64,000 nucleotides of DNA from positions 48,835,658 to 48,899,657 of the forward strand of contig NC_080583.1 in the NCBI RefSeq assembly GCF_029962835.1, written 5' to 3'. Origin of the DNA: Magnolia sinica. Lineage: Eukaryota; Streptophyta; Magnoliopsida; Magnoliales; Magnoliaceae. Each line of letters opens with the position of its first letter. The first letter of the stretch is position 1. Below, in pieces: positions 23,801 to 35,952 of this stretch. The notes under the pieces are model-generated. The model worked only from the letters and a program-made list of their open reading frames with translations, made no database searches and was not told the DNA's origin. The position numbers and the translations under genes are program-made.

Positions 23801-25938
23801 TCTTTGAAATAAAAATGGTTTTCTTGTCTTACCTAATAGATGGGCCTCTCTTTTGTTAATTGAAGTCATTCATCTGGTGGGTCCCATCATGGGAGTGCTG
23901 GATGCCAATGCCTCATTATCTCCCTAATAGATGATCTTACTTATGCAATGGTGGCTTGCAAATGGACAATTACAGCCAACAGTTCACATTTATGGTGTGG
24001 CTCAGTTGGATGGATAGGAGAGTGGTCCACCCATATGAATGGTTTGGATCACCAAAGATGGCCACGTGTATAGTTTGCCGGGCAAAGCAAGTTTCTTGAC
24101 TGATCATTGAAAACTTCCCCGCTTGAACCTCATGGACTGTTTCTTCAGGTCTAAAGAGGGATTTGGTTCATGTTTGATTTTTTATATCTTTCTTTTCTTT
24201 TTTAATTTTTATAATTATCCTTACTGTAACAACTAGCCTGCATACATGCATTAGACATTGGATACAGGCATGGGAATACAGGCTCATCTTCCACGCATCC
24301 CTAATTGGTCAGGCACCCCCAAAACTCAAGGGAAAAATTTCTCGATCTTTAGCTGCAAAGACTGCTGCTGCTATTCGATATGATGCTTTAGGAGATAGTC
24401 AAGACAACAGTATGGGACTTGACAATAGATTGAAGGTAAAGCATACGAACCCTCAGTCATGATATGTTCTTCTCTCATTCGGTTTTATTACACTAGAAAG
24501 TAATTGCTGCTGTGAAATTTTCACATGTAGCTTGAAGCCCAGTTGAGGAATCTTGAGGGGAGGGAATTGGGTCGCTCTGCCGGGTCAACTAAAGGCAAGC
24601 CCAAGATAGAATTTTACGACAAAGATCGAAAGAAGGGTGCAGGGGCATTGATAACAGCTGCCAAGGTACGTGGATTTTGAAAAGTTATCTTTTCAAAGGT
24701 AGGAGAAATGGTCGTTATTTTTCAGTAACATTATAATGAGGAGCGTCACCTACATTAGAATTGTGGTTCAACCCTTCGACCCTTTTTTAGTACCCATTTT
24801 GTCATTGAAATATATGATAATTTTTAAGTGCCAAAATGGTAGTGCTGGTGCATATTCCAAAGGGAAGAAAATGGGGGGTTGTAGCCTCAAACCGTGATCG
24901 TTCGTCAATTATGAATGAGTAAAGACAACGTCAGGTTCAACATTTTTAATCCTGGTGGGCCGCACATTTCTTTTGCCCTTGTTTTTTACAGGCCATTCTC
25001 CTTTTTCTTCCTTTACATAACAGCCACTAAAATCTTATAACAGGTTTATTATCCAATGCTTCAGTTGAGCGATTGCACAGTATTGTTTGGGTTTTTAGTT
25101 TGTTAAGTGTGCCCATTGCTAGGTGAAACCTTCAAATATGTGGGCCTCACCATGGAAGGTCAATGCACCAAAAATTTCCCAGATTCAATAATCCTTCACT
25201 TTCCAATATGTGGTCAACGAAGCATGGATAAAAAGAAAAATGTGGCAACTGTTCCATTCAAGCAATCAATGCCCAAATATGCTATTGCTAAGTCTTTCAA
25301 ATCTAGGGGTTTTGGTGCATAGGCCATCCACAGTCCCATCATCCCCACATTTTGCATTGCTGCATCATGTGCCCCACTTGTACAATCTGGAAATCCAAAT
25401 GTACTGTACACCTCCAAAATACCTCTCTATAATGGTTGCAACTCTTAACATTATCTTTCTTTTTTGGAACTTGGCATTGAACTCAATACTACATTCATGG
25501 TCAATTAAACACAGTATGGTCATTTGCTTGCATGTGCAGACCTACAACCCCATAGTTGATTCAGTACTCGATAAATCTACAGAACCAGCACTAGAGAAAC
25601 CATCTGAAGAGTTGGAAGAGACGTCGCCCTCTAAGAAGAGGAAGCATAAAGAAGCAGAGCCCTCACAGCCCAAAGAGGTGGGAGAAGAGGAAAAGGAAGA
25701 AGAAGACAAGAAGGAGAAAAAGAAGAAGAAGAAGAAGAAGAAGCAAGCAGAGGTTGTTGAGGATGCTAATGTGGAACCTGAAGAGGTAGAAGCAGAAAAT
25801 AAGAAGGAGAAGAAGAAGAAGAAGAGAAAATACAAGGAAGCAGATGATGGAGTAGTGAGCATCTAGGTTGAGGAACAAGAAGCTGAAGCACGAAGTAAGA
25901 TGAAAGAGAAAAGGAAGAAGGAGAAGAAGAGTGAGTGA
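20888..25938 (+). pseudogene. NOP58: NOP58 (nucleolar box C/D snoRNP protein) unprocessed pseudogene
   Basis: NOP58 is a core protein of box C/D snoRNPs that guide rRNA 2'-O-methylation in the nucleolus. Exons I can place: 20888-~20956 (FETPAGFA, then KVLYEGKLSKI), ~21836-22075 (SAATLLIDSKPSKGLRKFL), 22184-22330 (CLHNNAIMELMRG; LSRNKLKFSPDK), 23202-23400 ([14 protein letters not shown]), ~23485-23810 (MNTIAPNLSALVGELVGARL), ~24282-24435 (KISRSLAAKTAAAIRYDALG), 24531-24665 (RKKGAGALITAAK) and 25540-25938 (lysine/glutamate-rich tail). Donors such as GTAAG at 22076 and acceptors at 22181, 24528 and 25537 are good, so it is not retroposed. Lesions: a frame shift after codon 12 in exon 1; a TAG and a frame shift in exon 3 with loss of about 12 codons; a one-base deletion near 23256; TTG to TAG at 23735; TAG at 25864. 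Loss of function looks certain, though transcription is possible. Confidence 0.92.
22540..22970 (+). pseudogene. RNase H-like fragment inside NOP58 intron 3
   Basis: Reads NRAELEAFVMGIKLI and VESD around 22655-22735, then IIDSLANNGV around 22925-22960. This matches the N-A-E-x-x-A, V-E-x-D and D-S-L-A signature of plant LINE RNase H domains. It suggests a LINE fragment inserted into the intron. No poly-A tail or target duplication was pinned down. Confidence 0.45.
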
Positions 25939-27230
25939 TGTTGCAGGGTGTGAATGAGGGGTTTCTACATGAAGCAAGAGCCCAACAATTTTTGGGTATT
26001 TAGGCACCGAGATGGTAAGCTTTGTAAAATCTCCTTTACCAAATTAGTGTTTGGTTAAATATGTTGGCTTGGGAATTTTTAAGTTAATTGTCTTCAGATA
26101 TTCTTGCTCTCACCATAGCGAGAAATTGCAGAAGAAATGGTTGGAGGAACAGTTAGAACATTGGTGGAATTTCATGAATGTGTTTTGGTAGTATCTTGTT
26201 TTAGATATGGCATTCAAAGGCAAGTGTTTTGTTGTTAGGTATGGGCTCTGTTGTAGATGGTACAAGTAGTTTTTAGGATTGGAAGACCCCCATCTGTTTG
26301 AGCTAATCACCAATTTTTCTTTGGATTGTAGGTTTGTTGCCACTGGTCGGATTTGAATAGAATTCTTCTTATATGGGAGATTTTCAGGACCAATCGGATT
26401 GGTGGACCATGGAAAGATGGGTCCCACATGTACTGGGGAGAAGGGGAAAAAGACATGCACTGAACAGATTCTGACCATCACTATGTAAATGATTGTATGA
26501 CATTTTTCAACGGTTCACATTCCATCCTTAAATAGACAGCTTCAGTTTTTGAAACATGGTGCAGGCAAAGCAAACTTTCTATTTAGGACACTTGTTCATC
26601 TGGACCATCCAATTGAAGGACTTATTGGATTAAAAAATGTATTGATTGTCCTTTGATGGGTGGTTGATTAAAAACAGTGGCTAGGATTTTCTGTTTAGTA
26701 CAAATTTAGGTTGTAGGACATCCAAGGATATTCATTGATTTTAGAGGAGTTTATTTCATCCTCTGACCAAGCATGACACTTGATATACGGGCACAAGAAA
26801 TCGTAACTTTATAAGCCCCAAAATAAGATTCTTTTAACAATCCTAACCCTTAATTTTTAGATGTGTGTTTGTTAATATTAGATGATTGCTTTCCATTTTT
26901 TTTTATCATCCAGTAGATGTTGGTAGATAATAAAAAGCCGGTAATTTTCAATTTATGATATATACTGGGACCCAATATATGGGCACTTTAGTTTGATTTG
27001 CATGCCAAGCATGTAATATGGTGATTGCTACTGCGTATCATCTATCACGCAGCCAGAGTATAAATTTTTTTTTTCTATTTTTATCCTAAATTTGATGTGG
27101 GTTTGAAGGAGTATTTTGCATAGGTCGTGACAACCCTGCATTTAGCTTGTCCGGCGCCCACCCCAATCCATTGATATTAAGATGGTCTCAAACATCTCCC
27201 ATTGTGGAAGATAAAGTTGGGCACAGAATG
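25939..27230. other. 3' flank of the NOP58 copy, no gene seen
   Basis: Non-coding sequence that may hold the former 3' UTR and then intergenic DNA. Short stretches with GGTGGACC or GGGTCCCAC resemble the genome's common miniature repeats. Nothing else recognised. Confidence 0.35.
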
Positions 27231-27233
27231 AAT

Positions 27234-27499
27234 TAACTCATTTAAACCCGACTCGACCCACACTGAGTGGGTGAGTTGATCCAAACCAAGTAGACTTTGC
27301 TCAGTCCAAACTCAAACAAAGTCGAGTTTAGGTCACCCAATGACTCGACTTGACCTAATCACCTGGTAACTCATTCAGACCCGACTCGACCCGAACCGAG
27401 TAGGTGAGTCGATCCAAACTGAGTAGACTTCGCTTAGTCCAAACTCAAACAAAGTCGAGTTCGGGTCACTCGTTAACTCGACTCGACCCAAAAACCAAC
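27234..27499. repeat. Two tandem ~133-bp repeats (CGACTCGACC-rich)
   Basis: TAACTCATT(T/C)A(A/G)ACCCGACTCG occurs at 27234 and again at 27367. Both copies then carry GAGT(G/A)GGTGAGT(T/C)GATCC and CAAACTCAAACAAAGTCGAG. The motif style resembles the interiors of the hAT miniature elements at 55196 and 60141, but no terminal repeats were found. Confidence 0.7.
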
Positions 27500-27689
27500 T
27501 CAGTCTTGACTTGACTTAGGTTCGGGTAGTGTGTGTATAATAAAAAACTAAATCTGATCTAACCTACTTGTCGGTCTGACCTTCTCCTCTCCCAAGCTCG
27601 ACAACCACCCACCAGTGCCACCGGTACCACTAGGCCACTCTCCTCTCTCTCTCTCTCCCCCACTCCCTCACTCATCTCCCACACTTGAC

Positions 27690-28501
27690 GATCTCAACCA
27701 ACAGCCACCAGTTCAGCCATTCATCTCGATTGAGCTCGCACCCACCCTGCCCACCATTTCGTGATTGGTTGTTAGTATTGACTTTTAAATCAAGTACTTT
27801 AATGGGTCCATGCGGGCGAGTAAAAGAATTGGATGGGGGACCATGTATTGATGAAGCCATTGAGTTGCCCATACTAGAGCGAGGCAATACTTTTCTAAAG
27901 TTGAATACCTTGACTTATAGTCAATGAATCTTCGGCTTAAATAATAAATCACTTGCTCTTTTCTTCATGAGCTGTCGTGTTGGCCAAGAATGCATCTGAT
28001 TGCTTCTGCTGTGATTGAGATATAGATCAATAATGGTCTACCGGGTGTAGGTGGCATTAGTATTAGGGGATTTAACCGATGCCTTTTGATTTTGTCGAAG
28101 GCGATTTAACAGTCATCATTCCACTCCTTTGGTGAGTTCTTCCTTATAAGCTTGACTATGAGCTCACAAATAGGAGTAAGCTAAGCGATGAATCGACTGA
28201 TATAATGTAATCACCTAAGGAATCCCCAATTTTTCTACTCGATCCTTGGAGGTGGCATCTCGATGATGACTCTTATTTTGATTGTATCGACCCTAATACC
28301 ATCCTCGTTGACAATGAAGCCTATCAATTTACCCCCAACCATGCCAAAGATACATTTATGTGGGTTGAGGCGGAGCTTAAACTTTTCCAATTGATTGAAG
28401 AGTTTTTGACATCTTTAAAGTGTCATTCGATTGAACGAGATTTGACGATCATGTCGTTCACATATACTTTTATCTCATTGTTCATCATGTTGTGGATATA
28501 T
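27690..28501 (-). pseudogene. Ty3/gypsy pol fragment: end of RT and RNase H
   Basis: On the minus strand, right to left: VYVNDMIVKSRS (the YVDD box as YVND, near 28455-28480), GFIVNEDGIRVDTIK, PPPRIE, then KEQVIYYLSRRF and LALVWATQWLHQYM with LLARMDPLKYL. These are the RT thumb and RNase H of a Ty3/gypsy element, closest in feel to the Tat/Ogre group. Several stops and at least two frame changes are present. The reading breaks at 28501, where a large LTR-like insertion begins, and resumes at 34029. Integrase is absent to the left, so this element is truncated. Confidence 0.8.
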
Positions 28502-30559
28502 TGTCACGCGCCAAACCCAGAAATCGGATTCACAGGAATCCTGATCGCCCAATCTAGTGCCGACAGCCTCCATAGTACCCCATTTTCGGCTCCTAGCATC
28601 CATACGCCAGATTCCGATCCTGTGATCCTACAAGGAGGATTTTTTTGTACATTCAACTCGTAATAAGCATAACCACAAGATTACCCAATTCACAAAGGCA
28701 ACATCATCATCACATATCCACTAATATAATCATTTAAGTACAATGGTAAAAAGGAAGTACATAAATCGAAAATCAAGCTCCAGAAGACCACTGTATCCTC
28801 CAAGCTCAACATTGCTGCAACCTAACATCACCTGCACGCATCTATCGTGCATAAGCTTATAGAAAGCTTAGAGAGTGGTGTAAGTGTGTGCACAAGGTAA
28901 GTGTCAAGTATTTAATACAATGCCATAGTCATACAATACCGAAAATACTGGTAATCCATAAATTGTACAATGTTGGAATAAGTAGAAATACTAACAAGAT
29001 CATGAATTATCAAAGTAAGTAGAAATACTGATAAGATCAAGAATTATCAGAGTAAACAGAAATACTGACAAGATCACAAATCATAAGATAACAAAGTAAG
29101 CGGAAATACTGACAAGTCCAGAAGTCATACAATATTAGAATACACAATAAGAATCAATTATACAAATGAGGAGTCATAGAGCGCCAAATATCAGATGCAG
29201 AGGATACAAAGCAATATACATTCCTGATGAGTAACACAAATAGCGTCAGTCGTACCTAGACTATATAAATGCAGAAACACAATAACCCCAATTATCATAT
29301 GCTGCAGATATAATGCAATATGCGGTGCGAATGGAGTGACTATGCTAGAGTGTGAAGTCGGGATGATAGTACGTAGTATCGCAGGCTATAGGGCCCATCA
29401 CAAGGGACTTCTATCCAAACTAGTCTCATACCTAATTTGGATAGTCAGTCTCAATGTGGTAAACTCCTGATCTCAGGTTAGTCGTGCACCCCAACCAAAA
29501 TCTTGGCCATTGCGAATGTACACGTAACAAATAGTTGCGCACTACCAGCCCGAGTGGATAGTGAATGAATGAATGAATGAGTATGTAATTCCTACTCAAT
29601 AAGTCCACATATCGGTATAGTTCATCTCTAGGATCATCACCGGGGTTTAGTATACTTCAAATGGCACTGCCGCTCTCACAGCCGCACAGTCCAAGTGAGC
29701 GTAAGAAACCTCACTATCCGCCTGACCAATATTCTGCTAATACCTATTCAGTACGTCGATAGCGGACCCATTCATGAGCTGGTCAAACTTAGCCTAGCAA
29801 TGCCCCCCGCTCTCGAGTGGGTAAGGCCACACCCCCTCTCAACTGACCATGACATGGTGGAAGACACGACCTCCTGGTATTCGACACTCGAACGCTCATG
29901 TATCCACTCGGTCTCAACATTGGGGCGTCCTCTAGTACCAAGCGGGTTTAGAGATTTTCACCCAGGGCCATCTATGGCAGCCCGATGCTAGAACAAATTT
30001 CTGGTGTCCAGTCTGGACATCTACGATATGTTTGTGAAGGCTACGACCCTGATGTCACTAGGGCGTATAGCAATCACAACACAATGCAAGATGCATGAGT
30101 CATACAATCTAGTCATGCATTAATCCTACGCATGCCATGTGCCATGTGAGATGACCTCCGCCTATCAGGGTTCTCATATCATCCTGTCCAATGACATATG
30201 CAATGGTCAATCACATCTCATAACAAACATGTAGATGATGCGTATGGGCATGTATCATGATGCTATGCTATCACATACTCATAATCAGTATCAATAACCG
30301 GCATCAATAATCGGCCTCGACAATATGGACATTTAACCAACATTGCCCCCAAGGAATGACCCACACAGAGTCAAACATATAATGGGCCTAAGGCCTCGCA
30401 CAAAGGTCTAATATATAACACAATGGACCTTACTCAAGGGCCGCATATACACAATCGGTGGGCCCTGCTCATGGGCCTCAAATACATGACATGTGGGCCC
30501 TGCACATGGATCTCGAATACATCAAATGGGCCATGCATTATGGGCCTAATATACATCAC

Positions 30560-31030
30560 AATGGGCCTCAACTACGGGTCGCATATACATCATATAAGTC
30601 TCGATAATCGGCCTTGGCAATCGAAATTGACACTCGAAATCGGCCTTGATACTCGGCCTCGATAAATTGGAATCGGCCTCAATAATTGGCCTCGACAATG
30701 GGAATCGGCCTTGACAATCGAGATTGACCTTAATAATCGGCCTCGACAATCGAAATCGATCAATAATCAGAATCGGTAAATCGGTCACATCAATCGGAAT
30801 CGACAATCGGTCATGACAATCAGAATCGGTAAATCAGTCACGTCAATCAGAATCGGCAATCGGTCATGATAATCGAAATCGATTGATAATCAGAATTGGC
30901 AAATCGGTCACGTCAATCGGAATAAAAAATCGGTCATGACAATCGAAATCGATCGATAATCAGAATTGGCAAATCGGTCACGTCAATCGGGGGATCGATC
31001 GATAATCAGAATTGGTAATTGGCAATCGGA
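30560..31030. repeat. Degenerate AATCGG/GACAATCGAAATCGATC minisatellite
   Basis: Dozens of short units of the type AATCGGCCTCGACAATCG or AATCGGTCA(C/T)GTCAATCGG. Higher-order units near 30830, 30900 and 30960 share CAGAATTGGCAAATCGGTCA. Frames across it are artefacts. Confidence 0.85.
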
Positions 31031-31255
31031 ATCGATGAGAATGGGCTTAACAAGGTCTAAGGGAAGGTCACAATGTGGACATTCAACCATCATTGCCCAC
31101 CAATGTAGACCTTTAACCAACATTGCTCCCAAGGAATGATGCTCATAGGGTCAATCGTATAATGGATCCACGGTCTCATATAAGGGTCTAATACACATCA
31201 TCATGGGCCTCACCTAAGGGGCATATACGCATTACATTGGGCCTCGATCATGGCC

Positions 31256-31258
<3 letters not shown>

Positions 31259-31316
<58 letters not shown>
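31259..31316. repeat. (TA)n microsatellite
   Basis: About 29 TA units inside the 5.5-kb insertion. Confidence 0.97.
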
Positions 31317-31317
<1 letters not shown>

Positions 31318-31319
31318 CA

Positions 31320-31480
31320 TTGGGTCATATCAAATGGATCGAATCAATTGGGTCGAATCAATGGGTTGGGTCGAATGGACCGAGTCAAAGGGCCGATTCG
31401 AATGGGTCGATTTGAACGGGCCGAGTCAATGAGCCAAATCAAATGAGCCGAGTCAATGAGTCAAATCGAATGGGCTGAAA
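31320..31480. repeat. GGGTCGAATCAATGGG-type minisatellite
   Basis: Irregular short units GGGTCGAATC, GGGCCGAGTCAAT and AATGAGCC(G/A)A(G/A)TCAA in series. It follows the TA tract directly. Confidence 0.7.
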
Positions 31481-31889
31481 TTCATTACAATGGGCCATGA
31501 ATATTCCATATTGGGCCCCATCATATGGGCCTCAAATACATCACCGCAAGACGCATAAATGGACGGTGTGAATATACAATACATACAACACGGTGGGCCG
31601 CACGAATTAAACGGCATAGATATACTATTCATACATCACGGTGGGTCGCATATACGGGCCTAATATATATCACCAAGGGCTACGACCCATGGGCCTTGAC
31701 ATACATCAAGTGGGCCGCATAAATGAGTCATAAATACGCAACAGGTGGACCTCGCCTATGGGCCAAAGATACATCATGATGGGCCTCATGGATGGCCGCA
31801 CCAATGGGCCTCAATGAGCTTGGATTTCATCTAAAATCACTTCAATAGTTGAAGGTGCAACATATGCATCACTATATACTATCATTCCA

Positions 31890-32140
31890 TGGGACACATG
31901 GCCCACAAATGATGATCAGCACTGTCCAAACATTGTCCAACACTATCCAAACATTGTCTATATAAATCAGCACTATCCAAACATTGTCCAGCACTATCCA
32001 AACATTGTCTATATAAATCAGCATCGTCTAACCATTGGACAACACTGTCCGAACGCTATCCATGTAAATCAGCACCATCAAACATTGTCCATATAAATCA
32101 ACACCGTCCAACCATTGTCCAGCGCCGTCCAACACAATCT
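31890..32140. repeat. CACTATCCAAACATTGTCC-type tandem repeats
   Basis: Repeated units combine CA(C/G)CACTGTCCAAACATTG with TCTATATAAATCAGCA at roughly 25-60 bp spacing. Seven or more partial units are visible. Confidence 0.75.
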
Positions 32141-32550
32141 AGACGGTGTGAATGAAATAGATACATCATGGCGGTCCCATGCTGGCAAAACATATGGACG
32201 GCTTGATAAAACACAAACATCATGTGGAGTCCATGATCTGGACGGTCCATTAGGGCAGGCCATGATCTGGACGGTCCATCAGGGCAGGCCTCAAGTACAT
32301 AGGATGGTCAGGGTAGGACCCATAGAACTTGCTGACGTCAATACGACAGCTATTAGCTGTGGGTGATGCTCTAGCCAATCCACTTCCATGTACGTCCAAC
32401 CATTGGACGACTAGATTAGGATCCATACATCAGCAAGGTGGGCCCCACCCCCACATGTGTGGGGTGGGTCCCACGTCCCAGAAAAAGGGACGAACGGCAT
32501 ATATAAAACACATATATTATGGGAGCCCAGCACCGTCCAAATGTCTGGAC

Positions 32551-32715
32551 GGTGCAAACATAATACAATCAAGGTGGGCCTCACCCTTTGGACGGTGTAA
32601 ACATAATACAATCAAGGTGGGCCTCACCCGTCAAGCATGTGGACAGCATGGATAACACACGCACACACACCTCACCCGTCAGGCATGTGGACGGGGTGGA
32701 TAACACACACACACA
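32551..32715. repeat. Two adjoining short tandem duplications
   Basis: A 43-bp unit starting GGTG(C/T)AAACATAATACAATC repeats at 32551 and 32594. A 48-bp unit starting CCTCACCCGTCA repeats at 32622 and 32670. Confidence 0.8.
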
Positions 32716-33271
32716 CATATAATACTGTTTATTCAACATAATGTTATATATATATTTTTTATTATTATTTATAAATCCAACATCCAGATGCTGGATGTAC
32801 ACATACATCATAGTGGGGCCGCACGTGCCATAGAATACGTCCATCAAGGTGGGTCCCATCCCTCACATGTAGCACGTGCGGGGTGGGCCCCACACGCCCA
32901 AAAATGGACGGACGGATTGGAATAACGCATATCTCGTGGTCAGATTCCAGGACCTGCTGACGTCCTAGCTGCTGTGAATAGCTTGGATTTTCAACACATT
33001 CATAAGGTGGGTCCCACGGATACACCAGCTGTTTGCTGGTGTGATGTACACCAGCCAATCCGTTGTCATAAATCAAGGTGGGTCCCTCATCTAGTCCCAG
33101 GGATGGTGCGGACACCACATATCAAGGTGAGATCCACACGTGGGCTACCCCACACATCGTGGATAAAATACATGAATCATGGTGGGCCACACACCAAAAG
33201 GGGAAGAGAGGGAGAGAGAGAGAGAGAGAGACGATGAGGAGGGGAGGGACCCCGCCACTATGGACCCTCCC

Positions 33272-33279
33272 TATATAAT
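33272..33279 (+). promoter_or_regulatory. Possible TATA box in the 5.5-kb insertion
   Basis: TATATAAT after CTCCC, just downstream of a GA microsatellite. If the element is a plus-strand LTR this would be its promoter. No other evidence supports it. Confidence 0.3.
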
Positions 33280-34028
33280 ACATACATCAATATGGGTCCC
33301 ACATATATGGGCCCTCAAATCACAAAATCAAATAATGAAATCACCCACCGTTAGATCTCCACTTCCTTCTTCCGCCAATGCAATATAGAGCTCCAAAGGG
33401 TGCGATTCAACGGTCGAGATGGACTTTGGATGGTAGAGATGGGAGGTATGATGGTGGGCCACACTAGCTCCTCTCTTTTTCTCCTTGAAAGCCATGGACG
33501 TTTCCTCCCTTGAGAATTGCTTGAATGGGGTGAAGAGAGAAATGAAAGAGTAATGGGCATTGTAAGGATGGATGACATGGAGTGTATGGGTGAGGGATGG
33601 GGCTAATTGACTTTTTGGGCATGAGATGAGATGGGGTATGGGTAGCATTGCCTTGTTGGCATGAAAGATATGGGAAAGGTAAGGTCTTGATTGACTTGGT
33701 GGAAAGAGGGGGTATGGGTAAAGATTCCATTCTCTCAACCAGGAATCTTTTGGAAATGGCGCACACATTGCCCGCTGTGTTTCCTCAATTTATTTTAAAG
33801 CCCACAACTCCTGGCCTAGGTATCGCCTCGGCATGCGAGACGCGGCATTGGAACCGCGGCGATGGCGCGGTCGCTAGGGTGCAAGTCTCGGGTTGAGCCG
33901 ACTCTAGAATATGGGGTACGACTCAGGGATGCGCGCAAATGCTATATATGCGTCGCGGGTCGCCGGAATTCGAGCGGGAGGACCGCGGAAGTTTATGGAA
34001 CAGTACGGTCTATGATACGGGCCTCACA

Positions 34029-35947
34029 TATATGGTGGTTATGTCTTATTGATGTGTAGCTCAAGCACTCTTCAATCCAAACGGCATAACTTTGTAGTAG
34101 AAAGTTCTCCAAGGTATAATGAAAGATGTCTTCTCACGGTCCTTAATGGCCATCTTGATTTGATTATAGCTAGAGAAATCATACATAAATGAGAAAATTT
34201 TATGTCATGTTGTGTTGTCAACCAAAGTGTCGATGTGAGGTAACGGGAAGTCATCATTAAAGTAAATGCACATCCTGACTTTGCCATCTTTCTTTAAAAC
34301 TAGTACAATGTTTGCAAGCTATTATGAGTAGTTGAAGACTACCAAAAACCCTTTATTGTACTGCTTGATGACTTATTCGCGAACCTTGAAGGCCCACTTT
34401 AGTTTCCTTCTTTGGAGTTTATGGTTGACTGGCTTCATTTCGGGCTTCGTTGGCAGGTTGTGCACAACCAACTCTTCATCGACCCCAATCATGTCTTCAT
34501 AGGCAAATGCAAAGTTAGACAATCTTAGTTTTAAGAATCTATCATCCTCAGTATGTATTCCTGAGGTAAGGACCTCCCAAGGGAGCTCAGGGGATCATAA
34601 AATTACAAATTCAAAATTGTTTGCAGTGGCATTTGCCTTTGTTTCAAACCTTCTAAGGGAATCCTTTAGCTCGAGAGTCGGATCATCATCTTCCTCATCA
34701 TGGGCTTCGTTTAAACTCGTGAGTTCGAAGTCTAATTCCAGATTGAAGTCATATGAGTTAACTTCAAGCTTAAGAGCTTTGATAGATAAACCCGGCACAT
34801 TAAATTACTTGTGTTTTAAAAAGATTTTCTGATGTTTTTGTGTTTTGTGGAATTTCTGTTTGTTTTGTTTTGTTTTGGATTTTGACAATTATATGGATTT
34901 TTTGGCAATTTTGAAATATCTAGTGTTTTTGGCTTTTAGTTTTTAGTTTTTAAGTTTTTTTTTTTTTTTTTTTTTGCTCTAAGAGACTTTGAACAGGACG
35001 GTGTTGCAAACCATGATTGATCTGACCTAACACATGATGTCAATTGCTATTTACATTGACATTTTTGTACTTACGCCCTTAGATGGCTCGCCAATCGATT
35101 CAAAGGTCAGGGGAATGGCTGACCAGATTTGTCCCCATGCCCTTTCCCATTGAAGGGCATGGTCCGATAATGTTTGCGAGTCATCTAAGTAAGGCCCAAT
35201 GACCATGATGTATGTTGGGATGGAGTTAAGAATTTGCTTTCGACCCAGTCTCCTCAAGCTATTTGTTCAGAAATTAGAGCTCTTTTAGCTCCTCTGGTCC
35301 GCTTTTCACGAGGAATCTTCATATTAGACTAATCCAGGGCAGGCCACTTCCCTTTCTTGGTCCAATGAATGAGTACCTTATATCCTTTGTTACTTTGACT
35401 GGCTAGCGGGAGATTCTCCCTATGTCTGAAGTCAAAGATGGGCGATTACTGCCCCTAATTGTTTGATCTTGAAAATGGCACCCCTTATCATTTGCTTTTG
35501 CTTTTTTAGAGTGGCCCTTCTTCAATGCCCCTGACCCACCTGGTCCCACTTGGTGGGTCAGGTAGTCTTGCCCTTTGCATCAAGTGATCTTTTGGAACTC
35601 CAATAATTTCATCCCACCAAATTAGGGGCCAAATTGACTAATGATATTGGATGAGAGGGTCGTGGCCGCCTTCCGTCAACATCAATCCTTGCAATTGCTC
35701 TTATAGGGTTGGTTCCCTGTCTTCACATATTGCCCTAGATTTGACAAACTAGATGCGTGTGGAGAATTTGCTCTATTATCGTGCCTTTTTCACAGAAGTC
35801 AGTACAATTTTTAAGTATTTGACGCTCAACGGGAGGAATGACATAGTTTAAAGTAAGAGAACATGGATTGGTGATAGAATCCGCCCCAACGGGTTTTAAA
35901 TTCAAAATTCGAGCTGAAGCTAGCATTAGGCCCAACAAGTTGACAGC
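34029..35947 (-). pseudogene. Ty3/gypsy pol fragment: N-terminal RT and upstream
   Basis: Continues the element seen at 27690-28501 on the other side of the insertion. The minus strand near 34060-34480 reads KPVNHKLQRRKLKWAFKV, KQYNKGFLVV, KKDGKVRMCI, FPLPHIDTLVDNTT and FYKVMPFGLKSA. These are the fingers and palm of a Ty3/gypsy reverse transcriptase. Upstream (34595-34798) is an acidic linker (NEAHDEEDDDPTLEL). Beyond 34800 the coding signal fades. Stops and shifts are common. It ends at the solo LTR. Confidence 0.75.
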
Positions 35948-35952
35948 CTTAT

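Larger units (their letters stand above)
28502..34028. mobile_element. 5.5-kb LTR-like insertion (probable long solo LTR)
   Basis: The insertion begins TGTCACGCGCC and ends GGGCCTCACA, with TG...CA ends and a 5-bp duplication TATAT at 28497-28501 and 34029-34033. It splits a gypsy reverse transcriptase, and removing it restores the reading from DITTIY to the VND box. No second LTR, primer site or gag/pol was seen inside, so a single very long LTR is the simplest reading. The interior is rich in minisatellites and GGGCCCACC-type repeats. Orientation is uncertain. A non-coding element with unrecognised LTRs is the alternative. Confidence 0.7.

Noticed and set aside
25542..26007. Minus-strand serine/phenylalanine and leucine-rich frames
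   Set aside because: Antisense shadows of the lysine/glutamate-rich NOP58 tail.
31250..31432. Frame with a long YIYIYI run
   Set aside because: It is a translated TA microsatellite.
33328..33768. Minus-strand frame of 146 codons
   Set aside because: Inside the LTR-like insertion; proline/serine/histidine-rich without known motif, overlapping other frames of equal quality.
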